A stretch of DNA of 64,000 nucleotides from Rhodoblastus sp963736175 (GCA_963736175.1 CAVTNU010000002.1:372001-436000); one strand, 5' to 3'. Counted from the stretch's first letter, positions 30,497 to 39,981 are shown. Program-made: numbers and translations. The notes: generated by a model not told the origin, from the letters alone.

Positions 30497-32017
30497 ATGA
30501 GCCCATCAGGCCATCCGTTCACACAAAGCGTCTACCGCGGACTGCCGGCGGCTTTCTTCGTCGAGGTCGCGCCCCAGCCGGCGCCCGCGCCCAGACTCGC
30601 CGTGCTGAACGAAAAGCTGGCTCAGGATCTTGGGATCGACGCGGGGTGGTTGGCTTCGCCGGAGTTTTTGGCGGCGCTTTCGGGCGCCGCGCCGCCCCAG
30701 GGCATGAAGAATATCGCTCTGGCCTACGCCGGCCATCAATTCGGCCATTGGAACCCGCTGCTTGGCGACGGACGCGCCGTGATGATCGGCGAAATCGCCG
30801 CGCCCGATGGTCTTGTTTACGACGTTCAGCTCAAGGGGTCGGGCCGAACGCCGTTTTCGCGTGGCGGCGACGGGCGGGCGACATTATCAGCGATGTTGCG
30901 CGAATACATCGTCAGCGAGGCGATGGCGGGGCTCAATATACCCACCACCCGGTCGCTGGCGGTTCTCACTAGCGGCGAGGACGTCTTCCGGGAAAGCGTT
31001 CACCCGGGCGCGGTGCTGACCCGCGTCGCCAAAAGCCATTTGCGCGTAGGGTCGTTCCAATACGCGGCGAACGAAGACGCGCGCAACGGCGCCGGACCGG
31101 CGCTGACCCGCGCGCTGGCTGATTGCGCGATCGCCCGCAACTTTCCCGAACTTGCCGCTCAGGCCGGCGCCGGCGGCCCCGCGCTCTATCTCGCCTTTTT
31201 CGAAACCGTCGTGGCGCGGCAGGCGGCGTTGATCGCCCGGTGGATGCTGGTCGGCTTCATTCACGGCGTGATGAACACCGACAATATGTCGATCGCTGGC
31301 GAAACCATTGATTTTGGCCCCTGCGCCTTCTTGGACGCCTTCAGTCTGCGCCGGAAGTTCAGCTCGATCGACGAGTACGGTCGATACGCCTATGGCGCCC
31401 AGCCGCAGATCGGCGTCTGGAATCTTGCCCGGCTGGCTGAAGCGCTGGCGCCCTTGTTCGATGACGAACCCGAGACGGCGGTCGATCTGGCGAGCGAAAA
31501 GCTCAAGGGCTTCGCGTCGGATTTTGAGAAGGCGTTCGCCGCCGGCATGGCGAAAAAACTCGGGCTGCGCGCCGACGACCCCGGGACGCCCGGCCTGGTC
31601 GCCGCCGCCTTGCGGACGATGGAGCGGACCGGCGTCGATTTTACCTTGTTCTTTCGGGCCCTGACGCGGGTCGCCGGCGGCGCGTCCGAGGCGGGGCTGT
31701 TGGCGCAATTCGCTGCTGGCGAACGCGGCGACGCGGCGATCGGCGCCGGTTTCCTCGAGCGCTGGCGGGCGGGGTTCGCCGGCGAGGGCCAGCGCGAAAG
31801 GGTCGCCGCCATGCGCGCCGCCAATCCGATCTTCATCGCTCGCAACCACCGCGTCGAACAGGCGCTGGCGGCGGCGAACGAAAGCGGCGATTTCGCGCCC
31901 TTCAACCAATTGTGCGCGGTCTTGGCGCGTCCGTTCGACGAGCAGCCCGAAAACGTCGCGCTAGAGGCCGCGCCAGCGCCGCAGGAGCGGGTCGTGGCGA
32001 CGTTTTGCGGCACATGA
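30497..32017 (+). CDS. selO: SelO/YdiU, protein AMPylase pseudokinase
   Basis: SelO transfers AMP to protein substrates involved in redox balance. Family marks in the 506-residue protein are AYAGHQFGHWNPLLGDGRA, the KGSGRTPFSRGGDGRA loop, GVMNTDNMSI and TIDFGPCAFLDAF. The protein ends ATFCGT: the penultimate-region Cys occupies the place where eukaryotic SelO has selenocysteine. The ATG at 30497 is taken because it begins the family N-terminus. Confidence 0.95.
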   Translation: MSPSGHPFTQSVYRGLPAAFFVEVAPQPAPAPRLAVLNEKLAQDLGIDAGWLASPEFLAALSGAAPPQGMKNIALAYAGHQFGHWNPLLGDGRAVMIGEIAAPDGLVYDVQLKGSGRTPFSRGGDGRATLSAMLREYIVSEAMAGLNIPTTRSLAVLTSGEDVFRESVHPGAVLTRVAKSHLRVGSFQYAANEDARNGAGPALTRALADCAIARNFPELAAQAGAGGPALYLAFFETVVARQAALIARWMLVGFIHGVMNTDNMSIAGETIDFGPCAFLDAFSLRRKFSSIDEYGRYAYGAQPQIGVWNLARLAEALAPLFDDEPETAVDLASEKLKGFASDFEKAFAAGMAKKLGLRADDPGTPGLVAAALRTMERTGVDFTLFFRALTRVAGGASEAGLLAQFAAGERGDAAIGAGFLERWRAGFAGEGQRERVAAMRAANPIFIARNHRVEQALAAANESGDFAPFNQLCAVLARPFDEQPENVALEAAPAPQERVVATFCGT

Positions 32018-32109
32018 TCGCGTCAGCGTCGACGACAAGGGGCAAAAGTTAACAGCTTTTTAAGCCAAAAAGCCTAGACAGGGCCATTGATCATAATCGG
32101 GCCCGCGTC

Positions 32110-32454
32110 ATGAAATTCGTCGATTTCGAGCATAATGTGCTGCCGCGTATCATTCCGCCGTTGATCGCGGGACTGCTCGCATTGGCCGCCAGCCATCGCA
32201 CCGCCCACGCCAACAGCGCGCCGCTCGTCGAAAACAACGTCTTCGTGGTCGGGGCCGCCGACGGCTACGGCGTCACCGAATGCATCAAGGACGATCGCGG
32301 CTGCGCCAAGATCGTCGCCGACGCCTGGTGCGAGGCGCACGGCCACGCCGCCGCCTTGTCCTTTGGCCACGCCGCCGACGTCACCGGCTCGACCGGCGCC
32401 GCGGCGCAGCCCGCCGCGCCGAAGGATTCGGTCGTCATTTCCTGTGGCGAATAA
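32110..32454 (+). CDS. Small secreted protein of unknown function
   Basis: The 114-residue protein has a signal peptide (hydrophobic residues about 14-30, cleavage near AHANS). The mature part has four Cys (TECIKDDRGC, DAWCEAHG, VISCGE), probably forming two disulfides in the periplasm, and an Ala/Gly-rich centre. I do not recognise the family. Its stop codon directly abuts the stop of the convergent creA gene. Confidence 0.65.
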   Translation: MKFVDFEHNVLPRIIPPLIAGLLALAASHRTAHANSAPLVENNVFVVGAADGYGVTECIKDDRGCAKIVADAWCEAHGHAAALSFGHAADVTGSTGAAAQPAAPKDSVVISCGE

Positions 32455-32979
32455 TCACCCCGATACAAAATCGGCGCATCGCGGCGTCTCCGTGTTGGCT
32501 CCCCACGGCTGGATCGCCACGGTCGACGTCGAGTTTTTCGGCGAGCCTTCAACCAGCTTGTCCGTGTAGACCATATAGACCAGCACGTTGCGCTTGACGT
32601 CGCAACCGCGCACGATCTGCATCCTTTTGAACAGCAGCGACCGGCTTTCGCGGAACACGACGTCGCCTTGCGCGAATTTCTGTTTAATCTGGATGGGCGC
32701 GACCTGACGACAGGCGAGCGAGACGTCGGACGTCTGTTCCGCTACGCCAAAGGCGCCGGCTATTCCGCCTCTTTCGGGCACGGTGTAATAGCAGGCGACG
32801 CCGGCGATCAAGGGGTCGTCGAGTCCGTAGGTCGCCAGTTTGTCGTTGGGCGTCAGGAGCTTGAAGGTTGTCGACTTCCGGAAGATCAGATCGGGATCGT
32901 CGCCCGCCGCGGCTGGCGCGCCGAAGCCCGCAACAGCTACCAGAAGAAGGGCGGACAACGTCGTCCCAAAATATTTCAT
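32455..32979 (-). CDS. creA: CreA family periplasmic protein
   Basis: CreA proteins are small secreted proteins of unknown biochemical role. The 174-residue protein has a signal (MKYFGTTLSALLLVAVAGFG, cleavage near APAAAG). It then has the CreA blocks GLDDPLIAGVACYYT, EQTSDVSLACRQV, FRESRSLLFKRMQIVR and LVYMVYTDKLVEGSPKNS. The ATG at 32979 is chosen over an upstream one because it begins the signal peptide. Confidence 0.93.
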   Translation of the reverse strand: MKYFGTTLSALLLVAVAGFGAPAAAGDDPDLIFRKSTTFKLLTPNDKLATYGLDDPLIAGVACYYTVPERGGIAGAFGVAEQTSDVSLACRQVAPIQIKQKFAQGDVVFRESRSLLFKRMQIVRGCDVKRNVLVYMVYTDKLVEGSPKNSTSTVAIQPWGANTETPRCADFVSG

Positions 32980-33151
32980 GACAAGTCTCCATTTTGGCGT
33001 CGCGAGCCTGCGTCCGCCACAGCGCTGCAATATGGCGTGCGTCCGGCTTCGTTAAAAGGGCCGACGCAAAGGCTCGTTTGCGCAAATGCATGAGCGCGCG
33101 GCCGCATCCGCCACTATTTAGAATTGAACATCATAAACTTGAGACAATTCG

Positions 33152-33931
33152 ATGAATCCCCAGCCCAGTCTTTTCCTTTCGCACGGCGCGCCGAACATGA
33201 TCTTGCAGGACATTCCCGTGCGCGCCTTTTTCCAGACGTTGGCGCGGAAACTGCCGCGCCCGGACGCGATTTTGATCATGAGCGCCCATTTCGAAACCGA
33301 CCGTCCGGCTTTTGAAGTCGGCGAGCATCCCGGCATGATTTACGATTTCGGCGGTTTCGAACCCGAATTATACGAAATGACCTATGCCGCGCCCGGCGCT
33401 CCGGTTCTGGCCGAGCGCGCCGCGCGTCTGGCGGCGGACGCCGGTTTCCAGCCGGGTCTGACCAAGGGAAGAGGCTATGATCACGGCGCCTGGGTTCCGC
33501 TGAAACTGATTTTCGCCGACGCCGATATTCCGGTGGCGACGATGTCGGTGCAGCCCAAGCAGGACGGCGCCTATCATCTGCGCCTCGGTCAGGCTTTGGC
33601 GCCGCTGCGGAATGAAAACGTGCTGATCGTCGGCTCGGGCGGGGCGACGCATAATTTGCGCGCGTTTTTTGCGGGCGGCCGCGCCGCGACGGCGACGCCC
33701 GATTGGGTGGAAATCTTCGACGAATGGCTGTGCGAGAAGGCGCGGGCTGGCGACGCGCAGGCGGTCAGCGATTGGACCAAAGGGCCGCACGCTTTGGAAA
33801 ATCATCCAAGCGCCGAACATTTCCTGCCCTTCCCTTTCGCCATGGGAGCGGGCGGGCCTGGCGCCAAGGGCCGGCGGCTGCATCATTCCTATATCGGATC
33901 GATCAGTCTCGACGCCTATATGTTCGAATGA
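33152..33931 (+). CDS. Extradiol ring-cleavage dioxygenase, DODA/LigB type
   Basis: The 259-residue protein belongs to the 4,5-DOPA-dioxygenase-like class III extradiol enzymes. It opens with the metal ligand His11 in LSHGAP, has His46 in SAHFE, GYDHGAWVPL with another active-site His, and the C-terminal HHSYIG...MFE. The substrate is unknown; many bacterial members act on catechol-like compounds or have no known role. Confidence 0.92.
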   Translation: MNPQPSLFLSHGAPNMILQDIPVRAFFQTLARKLPRPDAILIMSAHFETDRPAFEVGEHPGMIYDFGGFEPELYEMTYAAPGAPVLAERAARLAADAGFQPGLTKGRGYDHGAWVPLKLIFADADIPVATMSVQPKQDGAYHLRLGQALAPLRNENVLIVGSGGATHNLRAFFAGGRAATATPDWVEIFDEWLCEKARAGDAQAVSDWTKGPHALENHPSAEHFLPFPFAMGAGGPGAKGRRLHHSYIGSISLDAYMFE

Positions 33932-33961
33932 GCCGAGTTGCGGCGCTGTTTGCGGTTCGCG

Positions 33962-34300
33962 TCAGATCGCGTCCGAATCGGTTTCGCCGGTGCGGATGCG
34001 GAACGCCTGATCCAACGGCGTGACGAAAATCTTGCCGTCGCCGATCTGGCCGGTGCGCGCGGCCGTGCTCAGCGTTTCGACGATTTTCGCGACGAGATTC
34101 GCTTCGACCGCGACTTCGACCTTCAGCTTGGGCAGGAAACTTGAGGCGTATTCTGCGCCCCGATAGATTTCGGCGTGGCCTTTTTGCCGGCCAAAGCCAC
34201 GGACCTCGGTCACGGTCATGCCATGCGCGCCCGCCTGCATCACCGCTTCACGCACCTGATCGAGCATGAATGGCTTGATGATCGCGGTAACGAGTTTCAT
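33962..34300 (-). CDS. PII signal protein (GlnB/GlnK)
   Basis: PII senses 2-oxoglutarate, ATP/ADP and glutamine. The 112-residue protein has MKLVTAIIKPF at the start, the T-loop GFGRQKGHAEIYRGAEY with the uridylylation site Tyr51, and the C-terminal TGQIGDGKIFV (nucleotide site). No glnA or amtB is adjacent, so GlnB or GlnK cannot be decided. The ATG is well placed for the family. Confidence 0.96.
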   Translation of the reverse strand: MKLVTAIIKPFMLDQVREAVMQAGAHGMTVTEVRGFGRQKGHAEIYRGAEYASSFLPKLKVEVAVEANLVAKIVETLSTAARTGQIGDGKIFVTPLDQAFRIRTGETDSDAI

Positions 34301-34610
34301 GGCTTTTCCCCCGCCTGATTTTTGGCGCAGCATTGATATGGGCGCTTCGGCGGCCAGACGGAAGGGGTGGTCCCCCGAAGGCAGGCGCCGCCCGCCATTG
34401 CGCCATTTATCGCGAGGGCGATTTAACATTTCCGAAAACGTCGCGTTTCGGTCCAATGAATTCCAGGGTTTTCCGGCCTTTGTCGTCCCCTATCGAAGAT
34501 GGACGAAATTTCATTTTGGCGGCGCTTGGCGGGCGCGCCGCGCGCCCCCATATTCGCAGCGGCCGACGTTTCCCATGATGGGCGCCGTTTGGCCGCAGGA
34601 GAATTTGCCC
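34301..34610. other. Intergenic region between PII gene and DUF2076 gene
   Basis: 310 bp between diverging genes. No gene, strong palindrome or -24/-12 pair was found. Promoters for both neighbours should lie here. Confidence 0.4.
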
Positions 34611-35396
34611 ATGTCACCCGAAGAACGCCAGTTGCTCGCCGGCCTGTTTGAGCGCGTTCGCGCCGCCGCGAACAATCCGCGCGACCGCGACGCAGAGGCC
34701 TTTATCGCCGAGGGCGTGCGCGCGCTCCCCTACGCCCCCTATCTGTTGGCGCAAACCGTGCTTGTTCAGGAGCAGGCCCTGCGCGCCGCCGACCAGAAAC
34801 TTCAAGCCCTGCAAGCTCAGGTCCAGGACCTTCAGGCGCAACATGCGCAAGGTTCGGGCGGCGGCAGCTTCTTGGGCGGCCTGTTCGGCGGCGGCGACGC
34901 CCGCCAGCCGGCGCAGCCGCCGATGAGCGGACCTCCGGGAGGCGGTCCTGGAGGCTCTTGGGGCGCGGGCTCGCCGCCTCCGAGCGGTCAGGGCTATGCG
35001 CCGCAGGCCCCGCAACCGGGTCCCTGGGGCGCGCCCCCGCCTGGCCAATATGGCCAGGCCCCGCAGCAGCAGCCCGGTCCCTTCGGCGCGGCGCCCGGGG
35101 GCTCCGGCGGCTTCCTGAAAGGCGCGCTGGGCGCGGCGGCCGGCGTTGCGGGCGGCATGCTGATGGCCGATTCGATCCGCGGCCTGTTCGGCGGCCATGG
35201 CGGCGGATTGGGAATCGGCGGTCTTGGTGGCGGCCTCGGCTCCGGCGCGGGCGGCGGCGAAACGGTCGTCAATAATTTTTATGGCGACGACGCGAAAGCG
35301 TCAGGCCAGGACCATCAATCCTTACTCGACGCCAACGATGACGACGACAGTCAGGATATGGACGACGGCGGCGACGACGGCTCCAGCGACGTCTGA
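34611..35396 (+). CDS. DUF2076 protein with disordered Gly/Pro-rich centre
   Basis: The 261-residue protein begins MSPEERQLLAGLFERVRAAA, the DUF2076 start, and continues with a helical, coiled-coil-like part to about residue 80 (QALRAADQKLQALQAQVQDL). A Gly/Pro/Gln-rich disordered middle follows, then a glycine-zipper-like hydrophobic stretch (GAAAGVAGGMLMADSIRGLF) and an acidic Asp-rich tail. The family is common in Proteobacteria and sometimes called periplasmic ligand-binding sensor protein, but no signal peptide is seen here. Confidence 0.85.
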   Translation: MSPEERQLLAGLFERVRAAANNPRDRDAEAFIAEGVRALPYAPYLLAQTVLVQEQALRAADQKLQALQAQVQDLQAQHAQGSGGGSFLGGLFGGGDARQPAQPPMSGPPGGGPGGSWGAGSPPPSGQGYAPQAPQPGPWGAPPPGQYGQAPQQQPGPFGAAPGGSGGFLKGALGAAAGVAGGMLMADSIRGLFGGHGGGLGIGGLGGGLGSGAGGGETVVNNFYGDDAKASGQDHQSLLDANDDDDSQDMDDGGDDGSSDV

Positions 35397-35712
35397 GTCT
35401 TTGCTTGCGCGCGGCCCGCATGGTTTGGTCCTTGCGGGCCGTTTCGATTCGATAAAGCGATAATTGCGCCGCTTGGCGCTGGCCTTGGCCCTCAGGACCT
35501 GTGGACACTTCCGGCGCGGGCCAAAACGCACGCGCCCGAAGGGTTTGGGCAAAATGAACGCCTGGGGCGTCGCAAGCCTCACCAATATCCCCGATATTGG
35601 CTTCGTCATGCTCCTGCCATCCGTCCTATTTCGCCCAAATCCCGGCTCACGACGGAAGTATACACAGGTCCTTAGGGCGCCCTATAAATCGTCCGGTGGG
35701 GAAAGGCGTCGC
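35397..35712. other. Intergenic region with terminator
   Basis: 316 bp between the DUF2076 gene and the amidotransferase gene. It holds the terminator at 35412-35444. An in-frame upstream extension of the amidotransferase exists but would displace its catalytic Cys2, so it is not coding. Confidence 0.5.
35412..35444 (+). terminator. Rho-independent terminator after the DUF2076 gene
   Basis: CGGCCCGCA (35412-35420) and TGCGGGCCG (35433-35441) form a 9-bp GC-rich stem with a 12-base loop, followed by TTTCGATT. It starts 16 bp after the stop codon. Confidence 0.75.
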
Positions 35713-36486
35713 ATGTGTGAACTTCTGGGCATGAGCGCGAATGTGCCGACCGACATTCGCTTCAGCTTCGCGGGATTGGCCAAGAGGGGCGGGGAGACCG
35801 GACCGCATCGCGACGGTTGGGGCGTCGCCTTTTACGAAGGCAAGGCGGCGCGCGCCTTTCACGATCCGCAAGCCAGCGCCAAATCCGAGATCGCCCGATT
35901 CATCCGCGCCTATCCGATCAAGAGCCGCACCGTTCTCGCCCACGTGCGTCGCGCCAATCGCGGGCGCGTCTGTCTTGAAAACACCCATCCGTTCATCCGC
36001 GAGCTCTGGGGCCGAACCTGGACGTTCGCCCACAACGGTCAGCTTGGCGGCGTCAAGCGCCGACCGCTCGACCTGTTCAGGCCGGTCGGCTCCACCGACA
36101 GCGAATACGCCTTCTGCTGGATGTTGGAGCGGTTGCGGCGGACCTTCGCCGACCTTCCCGGCGTCGAGCGGCTCGACAGGGAAGTCGCCGCTCTCAGCCG
36201 CGATCTCGCGCGGCTTGGCGTCTTCAACATGCTGCTGTCGGATGGGCGCACGCTTTACGCGTTTTGCGGCAAGAAGCTCTGCTGGGTGACGCGTCGCGCG
36301 CCATTCGGCAAGGCGACGCTGGTCGACGAGGACATGACGGTGAATTTCGCGGACGAGACGAATCCGCGCGACTGCGTGTCCCTCGTCGCCACCCGGCCGC
36401 TGACGCGCGACGAAATCTGGCGCGATATCGCTCCTGGCTCGCTCCTCGCCTTGCGCGAGGGCGAGGTGCGGCGCACGCTCAACTGA
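35713..36486 (+). CDS. Class II glutamine amidotransferase, YafJ type
   Basis: The 257-residue protein starts MCELLGMSANVPTDI: Cys2 is the N-terminal nucleophile of the Ntn-type glutaminase domain, which fixes the start. RDGWGVAFYEG, HVRRANRG, NTHPF and FAHNGQL follow as in YafJ/GatII proteins. It hydrolyses glutamine for an unknown acceptor. mtnA starts 12 bp downstream, so they are probably co-transcribed. Confidence 0.93.
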   Translation: MCELLGMSANVPTDIRFSFAGLAKRGGETGPHRDGWGVAFYEGKAARAFHDPQASAKSEIARFIRAYPIKSRTVLAHVRRANRGRVCLENTHPFIRELWGRTWTFAHNGQLGGVKRRPLDLFRPVGSTDSEYAFCWMLERLRRTFADLPGVERLDREVAALSRDLARLGVFNMLLSDGRTLYAFCGKKLCWVTRRAPFGKATLVDEDMTVNFADETNPRDCVSLVATRPLTRDEIWRDIAPGSLLALREGEVRRTLN

Positions 36487-36498
36487 ACGGACAGGGCC

Positions 36499-37599
36499 AT
36501 GTTGATTGAAGGCAAGACCATGCGCACGATCTGGCCGGATGAGGCGGGGCGCGGCGTTCGCATCATCGATCAGACCGTTCTTCCGCATAAGGTGGCGACG
36601 CTTTTGCTGGAAAATTGCGAGGCCGCGCGGCGCGCCATCGCCGATATGCAGGTGCGCGGCGCGCCGTTGATCGGCGTCTGCGCCGCTTACGGCCTGGCGC
36701 TGGCGATGCGCGACGACGCCAGCGATCAAGGCCTGGAGCGCGCCAGCGCGTTGCTGGCGGGCGCGCGTCCGACGGCGGTCAATCTGCAATGGGCGCTCAA
36801 CCAGATGCGTCTGGCTCTAGAGCCATTGCCGCCGGCGGCGCGCCAACAGGCCGCCTTCGCCAAAGCCGCCGCTCTGGCCGACGCGGATGTCGCCTGCAAC
36901 GAGGCGATCGGCCGGCATGGCGCGCAAATCATCAAGGCGCTCGCCGCGAAAAAGGCCGGCGCGCCGGTCAATATCCTGACTCACTGCAACGCCGGCTGGC
37001 TGGCGACGGTGGATTGGGGTACCGCGTTGGCGCCGATCTATCGGGCGCATGCCGACGGCGTCGCGCTCAAGGTCTTTGTCGACGAAACGCGCCCGCGCAA
37101 CCAGGGCGCGGCGCTCACCGCCTTCGAATTGGGCCAGCAGGGCGTCCCTCATGTGCTGATCGTCGACAACGCGGGCGGACATCTGATGCAGCGCGGGGAA
37201 ATCGACATGACAATCGTCGGCGCCGACCGCATCGGCGCGGACGGCGGCGTCTGCAACAAGATCGGCACTTATCTCAAAGCGCTCGCCTGCGCCGACAATG
37301 ACACGCCGTTTTATGTCGCCGCGCCGTCCTCGACGATCGATTTTTCTATCAGCGATTCGTTGGCGCAAATTCCCATCGAGGAGCGCGACGCGCGCGAGGT
37401 CACGCATATCGCGGGGCTGGAGGAGAACGGCGCGCTCGCCCGCGTCGAGATCGCGCCGCGCGGCGTGCAGGCGCGCAATCCGGCCTTCGACGTGACGCCG
37501 GGGCGGCTGGTGACGGGAATCGTCACCGAGCGCGGGTTGGTCGAGGCCAGCGCGCGCGCTTTGGCGAGCGCTTTTCCTGATCTTTGCGGCGCGCGTTAG
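36499..37599 (+). CDS. mtnA: MtnA, methylthioribose-1-phosphate isomerase
   Basis: MtnA isomerises methylthioribose-1-phosphate in the methionine salvage pathway. The 366-residue protein has MQVRGAPLIGVCAAYG at about 49-64, ILTHCNAGWLATV with the active-site Cys, ETRPRNQGAALTAFEL, and the catalytic Asp in VGADRIGADGGVCNKIGTY. No other mtn gene is adjacent in the window. Confidence 0.96.
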   Translation: MLIEGKTMRTIWPDEAGRGVRIIDQTVLPHKVATLLLENCEAARRAIADMQVRGAPLIGVCAAYGLALAMRDDASDQGLERASALLAGARPTAVNLQWALNQMRLALEPLPPAARQQAAFAKAAALADADVACNEAIGRHGAQIIKALAAKKAGAPVNILTHCNAGWLATVDWGTALAPIYRAHADGVALKVFVDETRPRNQGAALTAFELGQQGVPHVLIVDNAGGHLMQRGEIDMTIVGADRIGADGGVCNKIGTYLKALACADNDTPFYVAAPSSTIDFSISDSLAQIPIEERDAREVTHIAGLEENGALARVEIAPRGVQARNPAFDVTPGRLVTGIVTERGLVEASARALASAFPDLCGAR

Positions 37600-37672
37600 G
37601 CCTGCTAGGTTGCAATTCCTTTTTGAATTATTTGATACGGATTTCAATTTTACGCGATTTGGGCGAGTCGCC

Positions 37673-38995
37673 ATGAACAAGATTTTTCAGACATTTTGCA
37701 TTGCGCTGGTTGTCAGCTTGGGCGTCAATGGACCGTTGTGGGCGCAAACCGCCAAAGAGCCGGCAATCAACGTTTTCCAGGAACCGCTTGGCCTTGGTTT
37801 GGGAAAGGCCGCCGTTCCAATCGTCGTCGAGGACGAAGATATCGCGAACACGTTGGCGGGCGCGCATCCTGTCGAGCAAGAGCGATACAGGTTTCAATAT
37901 CAAAGTCACTATGGTGTGCCGCTGGGCTACGCGGTAACGCGCACGAAAGATGCGCCGGCGAATTCATCCGATTCGGAGAAAATCTATTTATGGGCGGATG
38001 GCTCCATGGGGGCTCAGCCAGAGGACGATCGCATTGCCAGTCCCGTTGACGCCGAGGGACGCCCATTGTGGCTTGACGGGCCGGCGGGGTCCCGCGCGCT
38101 GCAAAAAATGGTCCTCTCTCTCTTCCGGGATGGGCGGACGGCCGATCTTGACCGGCTGTTTGAGGATTGGAGCGCCTCCAGAATTCGTACGGCCGACGGA
38201 ACGTGGCGGCTGGAGGCGTTCCAAAAGGGAATCGCCTCGCAGTTGCGATCAGGCGTCGATTGGCGCGAGACTTTTGGTTTCATCTCCAATTGGCGGAAAA
38301 CGGCGCCGCAATCGCGGGCGGCGGCGTTGACGGAAGTGATTTTTTGGCTGGAAAACGCCTGGGCCGCCCGGGGAAATGGCTTTCAGGATACGGTCACGCC
38401 CGAAGGAAATCATGAGTTTGGTCAAAAACTCCTCGCCGCCGAATATGTGCTGGACAATATCAAGCCTTTGGCTGAGAGCAGTCCGCTCTGGGGCAGCCTT
38501 TATGTTGAGGCCGCAACCGGGCTCAACCAACCCAAGGACGAGTTAATGACGCTCTTTCGCACGGCGGTCGGGCGCGAAAAGAATTATCTTCCGCTCTATA
38601 GCGCCGCCGCCTTCGGTCTGTCGCCGAAATGGGCCGGCGACTGGGGGCGTGTCGACGAACTCATTCGGTCGGCGGCGGAGGCGACTCGCGACAGCGCGGG
38701 CAATGAATTTTACACTCGCCTCTATATTTTCATCGCCGACAACTATCGAAGCAACTTCAACCTGTTCACGGACACAAAGGCGAAGTGGCCTGAAATGAAG
38801 CACGGCTTTGAGGATATGATCCGCAATTTCCCGCATAGCGGAGCGAACCTGAATCTCTACGCCGCTTATGCCTGCATGGCCGGTGATGGGGATACGTTCA
38901 AGCTTTTGCGCCTTCGGCTTGGCGCGCAGGCGGATCCTTTGCTCCTTCCGCGGAACCATTCCCTCGACCTTTGCGATCACAGATTCGGCGGATAG
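37673..38995 (+). CDS. Secreted protein resembling DUF4034
   Basis: The 440-residue protein has a signal peptide (MNKIFQTFCIALVVSLGV, cleavage near LWAQT). After about 100 variable residues, a region from LSLFRDGRTADLDRLFEDW through about residue 400 resembles DUF4034, with helical repeat-like segments (WKKTAP, AEYVLDNIKPLAESSP, NYLPLYSAAAFGLSPKW in part). It ends without the usual long C-terminal extension. DUF4034 function is unknown. GC content looks slightly lower than in the neighbours, as for an accessory gene. Confidence 0.65.
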   Translation: MNKIFQTFCIALVVSLGVNGPLWAQTAKEPAINVFQEPLGLGLGKAAVPIVVEDEDIANTLAGAHPVEQERYRFQYQSHYGVPLGYAVTRTKDAPANSSDSEKIYLWADGSMGAQPEDDRIASPVDAEGRPLWLDGPAGSRALQKMVLSLFRDGRTADLDRLFEDWSASRIRTADGTWRLEAFQKGIASQLRSGVDWRETFGFISNWRKTAPQSRAAALTEVIFWLENAWAARGNGFQDTVTPEGNHEFGQKLLAAEYVLDNIKPLAESSPLWGSLYVEAATGLNQPKDELMTLFRTAVGREKNYLPLYSAAAFGLSPKWAGDWGRVDELIRSAAEATRDSAGNEFYTRLYIFIADNYRSNFNLFTDTKAKWPEMKHGFEDMIRNFPHSGANLNLYAAYACMAGDGDTFKLLRLRLGAQADPLLLPRNHSLDLCDHRFGG

Positions 38996-39029
38996 CCCGA
39001 CTGAAAATTTTGGGAACGGGCTTCAAAGT

Positions 39030-39650
39030 TCACAACACAAGCGCGGCGCAAAGCAGGACCGCTTCATCCATATCGAATCGCCAGAAGCGCGCCGTTTGCG
39101 TCGGAACGGCGCGGCCTTCTTCTTGGAGAGTGAAGCGGTCGCCGTCGACGATGACCGTTATGGTCGCCGGCTCCCGGGTCAGGCCGACGCCCAGCGCCTT
39201 CAAATAGGCCTCCTTGGCCAGCCAAACTTGCGTGAAGCGCAACGCCTGGGACGACGCGTCGAGCCCCCGAATGTCGGCGCGTTCCGATGAATGAAGGACA
39301 TTCCACGCCGGTTCGATCGCGGGGTCGAAAATTTCCAGATCGACGCCAATTCGCCGGCGCGACAGGCCGAACAGATAGAAATCCTCCCGCGCCGCGATGG
39401 ACAGGCGCCATTCGCTCGGGGCGCCGTCGACCAGCATGCGCGGCGCGCCGGACGCGTCCGCTGCAAAGGCGATCGCGTCGCTGGCGACGCCGAGAAAATC
39501 TCCGCAATGGGACGCCAGCGCGGCGCGTCGAAGCGCCCGCCGCGTCTCCGCGTCGCGCCGAACCGGGCCGCCGCGTTCGGGCGCCTCGGCGCGTCCGAGC
39601 CGGAAAGCCGCGCCGGATTGGGTAAAGGCGAAGGATGCCGGAGCGCTCAT
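39030..39650 (-). CDS. Sfp-type 4'-phosphopantetheinyl transferase
   Basis: The enzyme adds phosphopantetheine to carrier proteins. In the 206-residue protein the Mg-binding motif appears as IGVDLEIF at about 120-127 and the second motif as WLAKEAYLKALGVGL at about 163-177. The length fits short Sfp/HetI-type transferases. No polyketide or peptide synthetase gene is in the window, so the target carrier protein is unknown. Confidence 0.9.
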   Translation of the reverse strand: MSAPASFAFTQSGAAFRLGRAEAPERGGPVRRDAETRRALRRAALASHCGDFLGVASDAIAFAADASGAPRMLVDGAPSEWRLSIAAREDFYLFGLSRRRIGVDLEIFDPAIEPAWNVLHSSERADIRGLDASSQALRFTQVWLAKEAYLKALGVGLTREPATITVIVDGDRFTLQEEGRAVPTQTARFWRFDMDEAVLLCAALVL

Positions 39651-39761
39651 TTGCTCCTTTCAACCTTTTTGTTCGGGCGATGTTTTCCGCACGACAACAG
39701 CCTGCGAGGCCGGAGGCGAAACGTCGACGCCGAAATCGCGAGGGGCGCGGAAATGTTGCGA

Positions 39762-39838
39762 TGGTACCGCCACCCCGGCTCGAACGGGGGACCTCTAGAT
39801 CCACAATCTAGCGCTCTAACCAACTGAGCTATGGCGGC
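39762..39838 (-). tRNA. tRNA-His (GUG anticodon)
   Basis: All 77 bases fold as a cloverleaf with CCA encoded: acceptor 7 bp with G1-U72 wobble, D arm GCTC...GAGC, anticodon stem CTAGA/TCTAG around TTGTGGA (anticodon GTG), a 5-bp variable loop and T arm CCCCG-TTCGAGC-CGGGG. There is no extra G at position -1 paired to C73; the discriminator is A73. This departs from the bacterial norm and is the known alphaproteobacterial form. Confidence 0.97.
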
Positions 39839-39934
39839 CCGATTTGTCGGGCGAAGCTATAAGCAATTAAAGCGCGATTGCAAGTGCGTCGCCCCATTGA
39901 AGGCGGACGCCTCGGCGAATTCGCAAATTACAAC

Positions 39935-39971
39935 AAAAAAAGGGCGTGCGGACAAATCGCGCCCGCACGCC
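39935..39971 (-). terminator. Rho-independent terminator of the phasin genes
   Basis: On the minus strand GGCGTGCGG pairs with CCGCACGCC (9 bp, loop of 11), and TTTTTTT follows. It begins 11 bp after the stop of the second phasin gene and is the cleanest terminator in the window. Confidence 0.9.
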
Positions 39972-39981
39972 GCTTCGGCGA

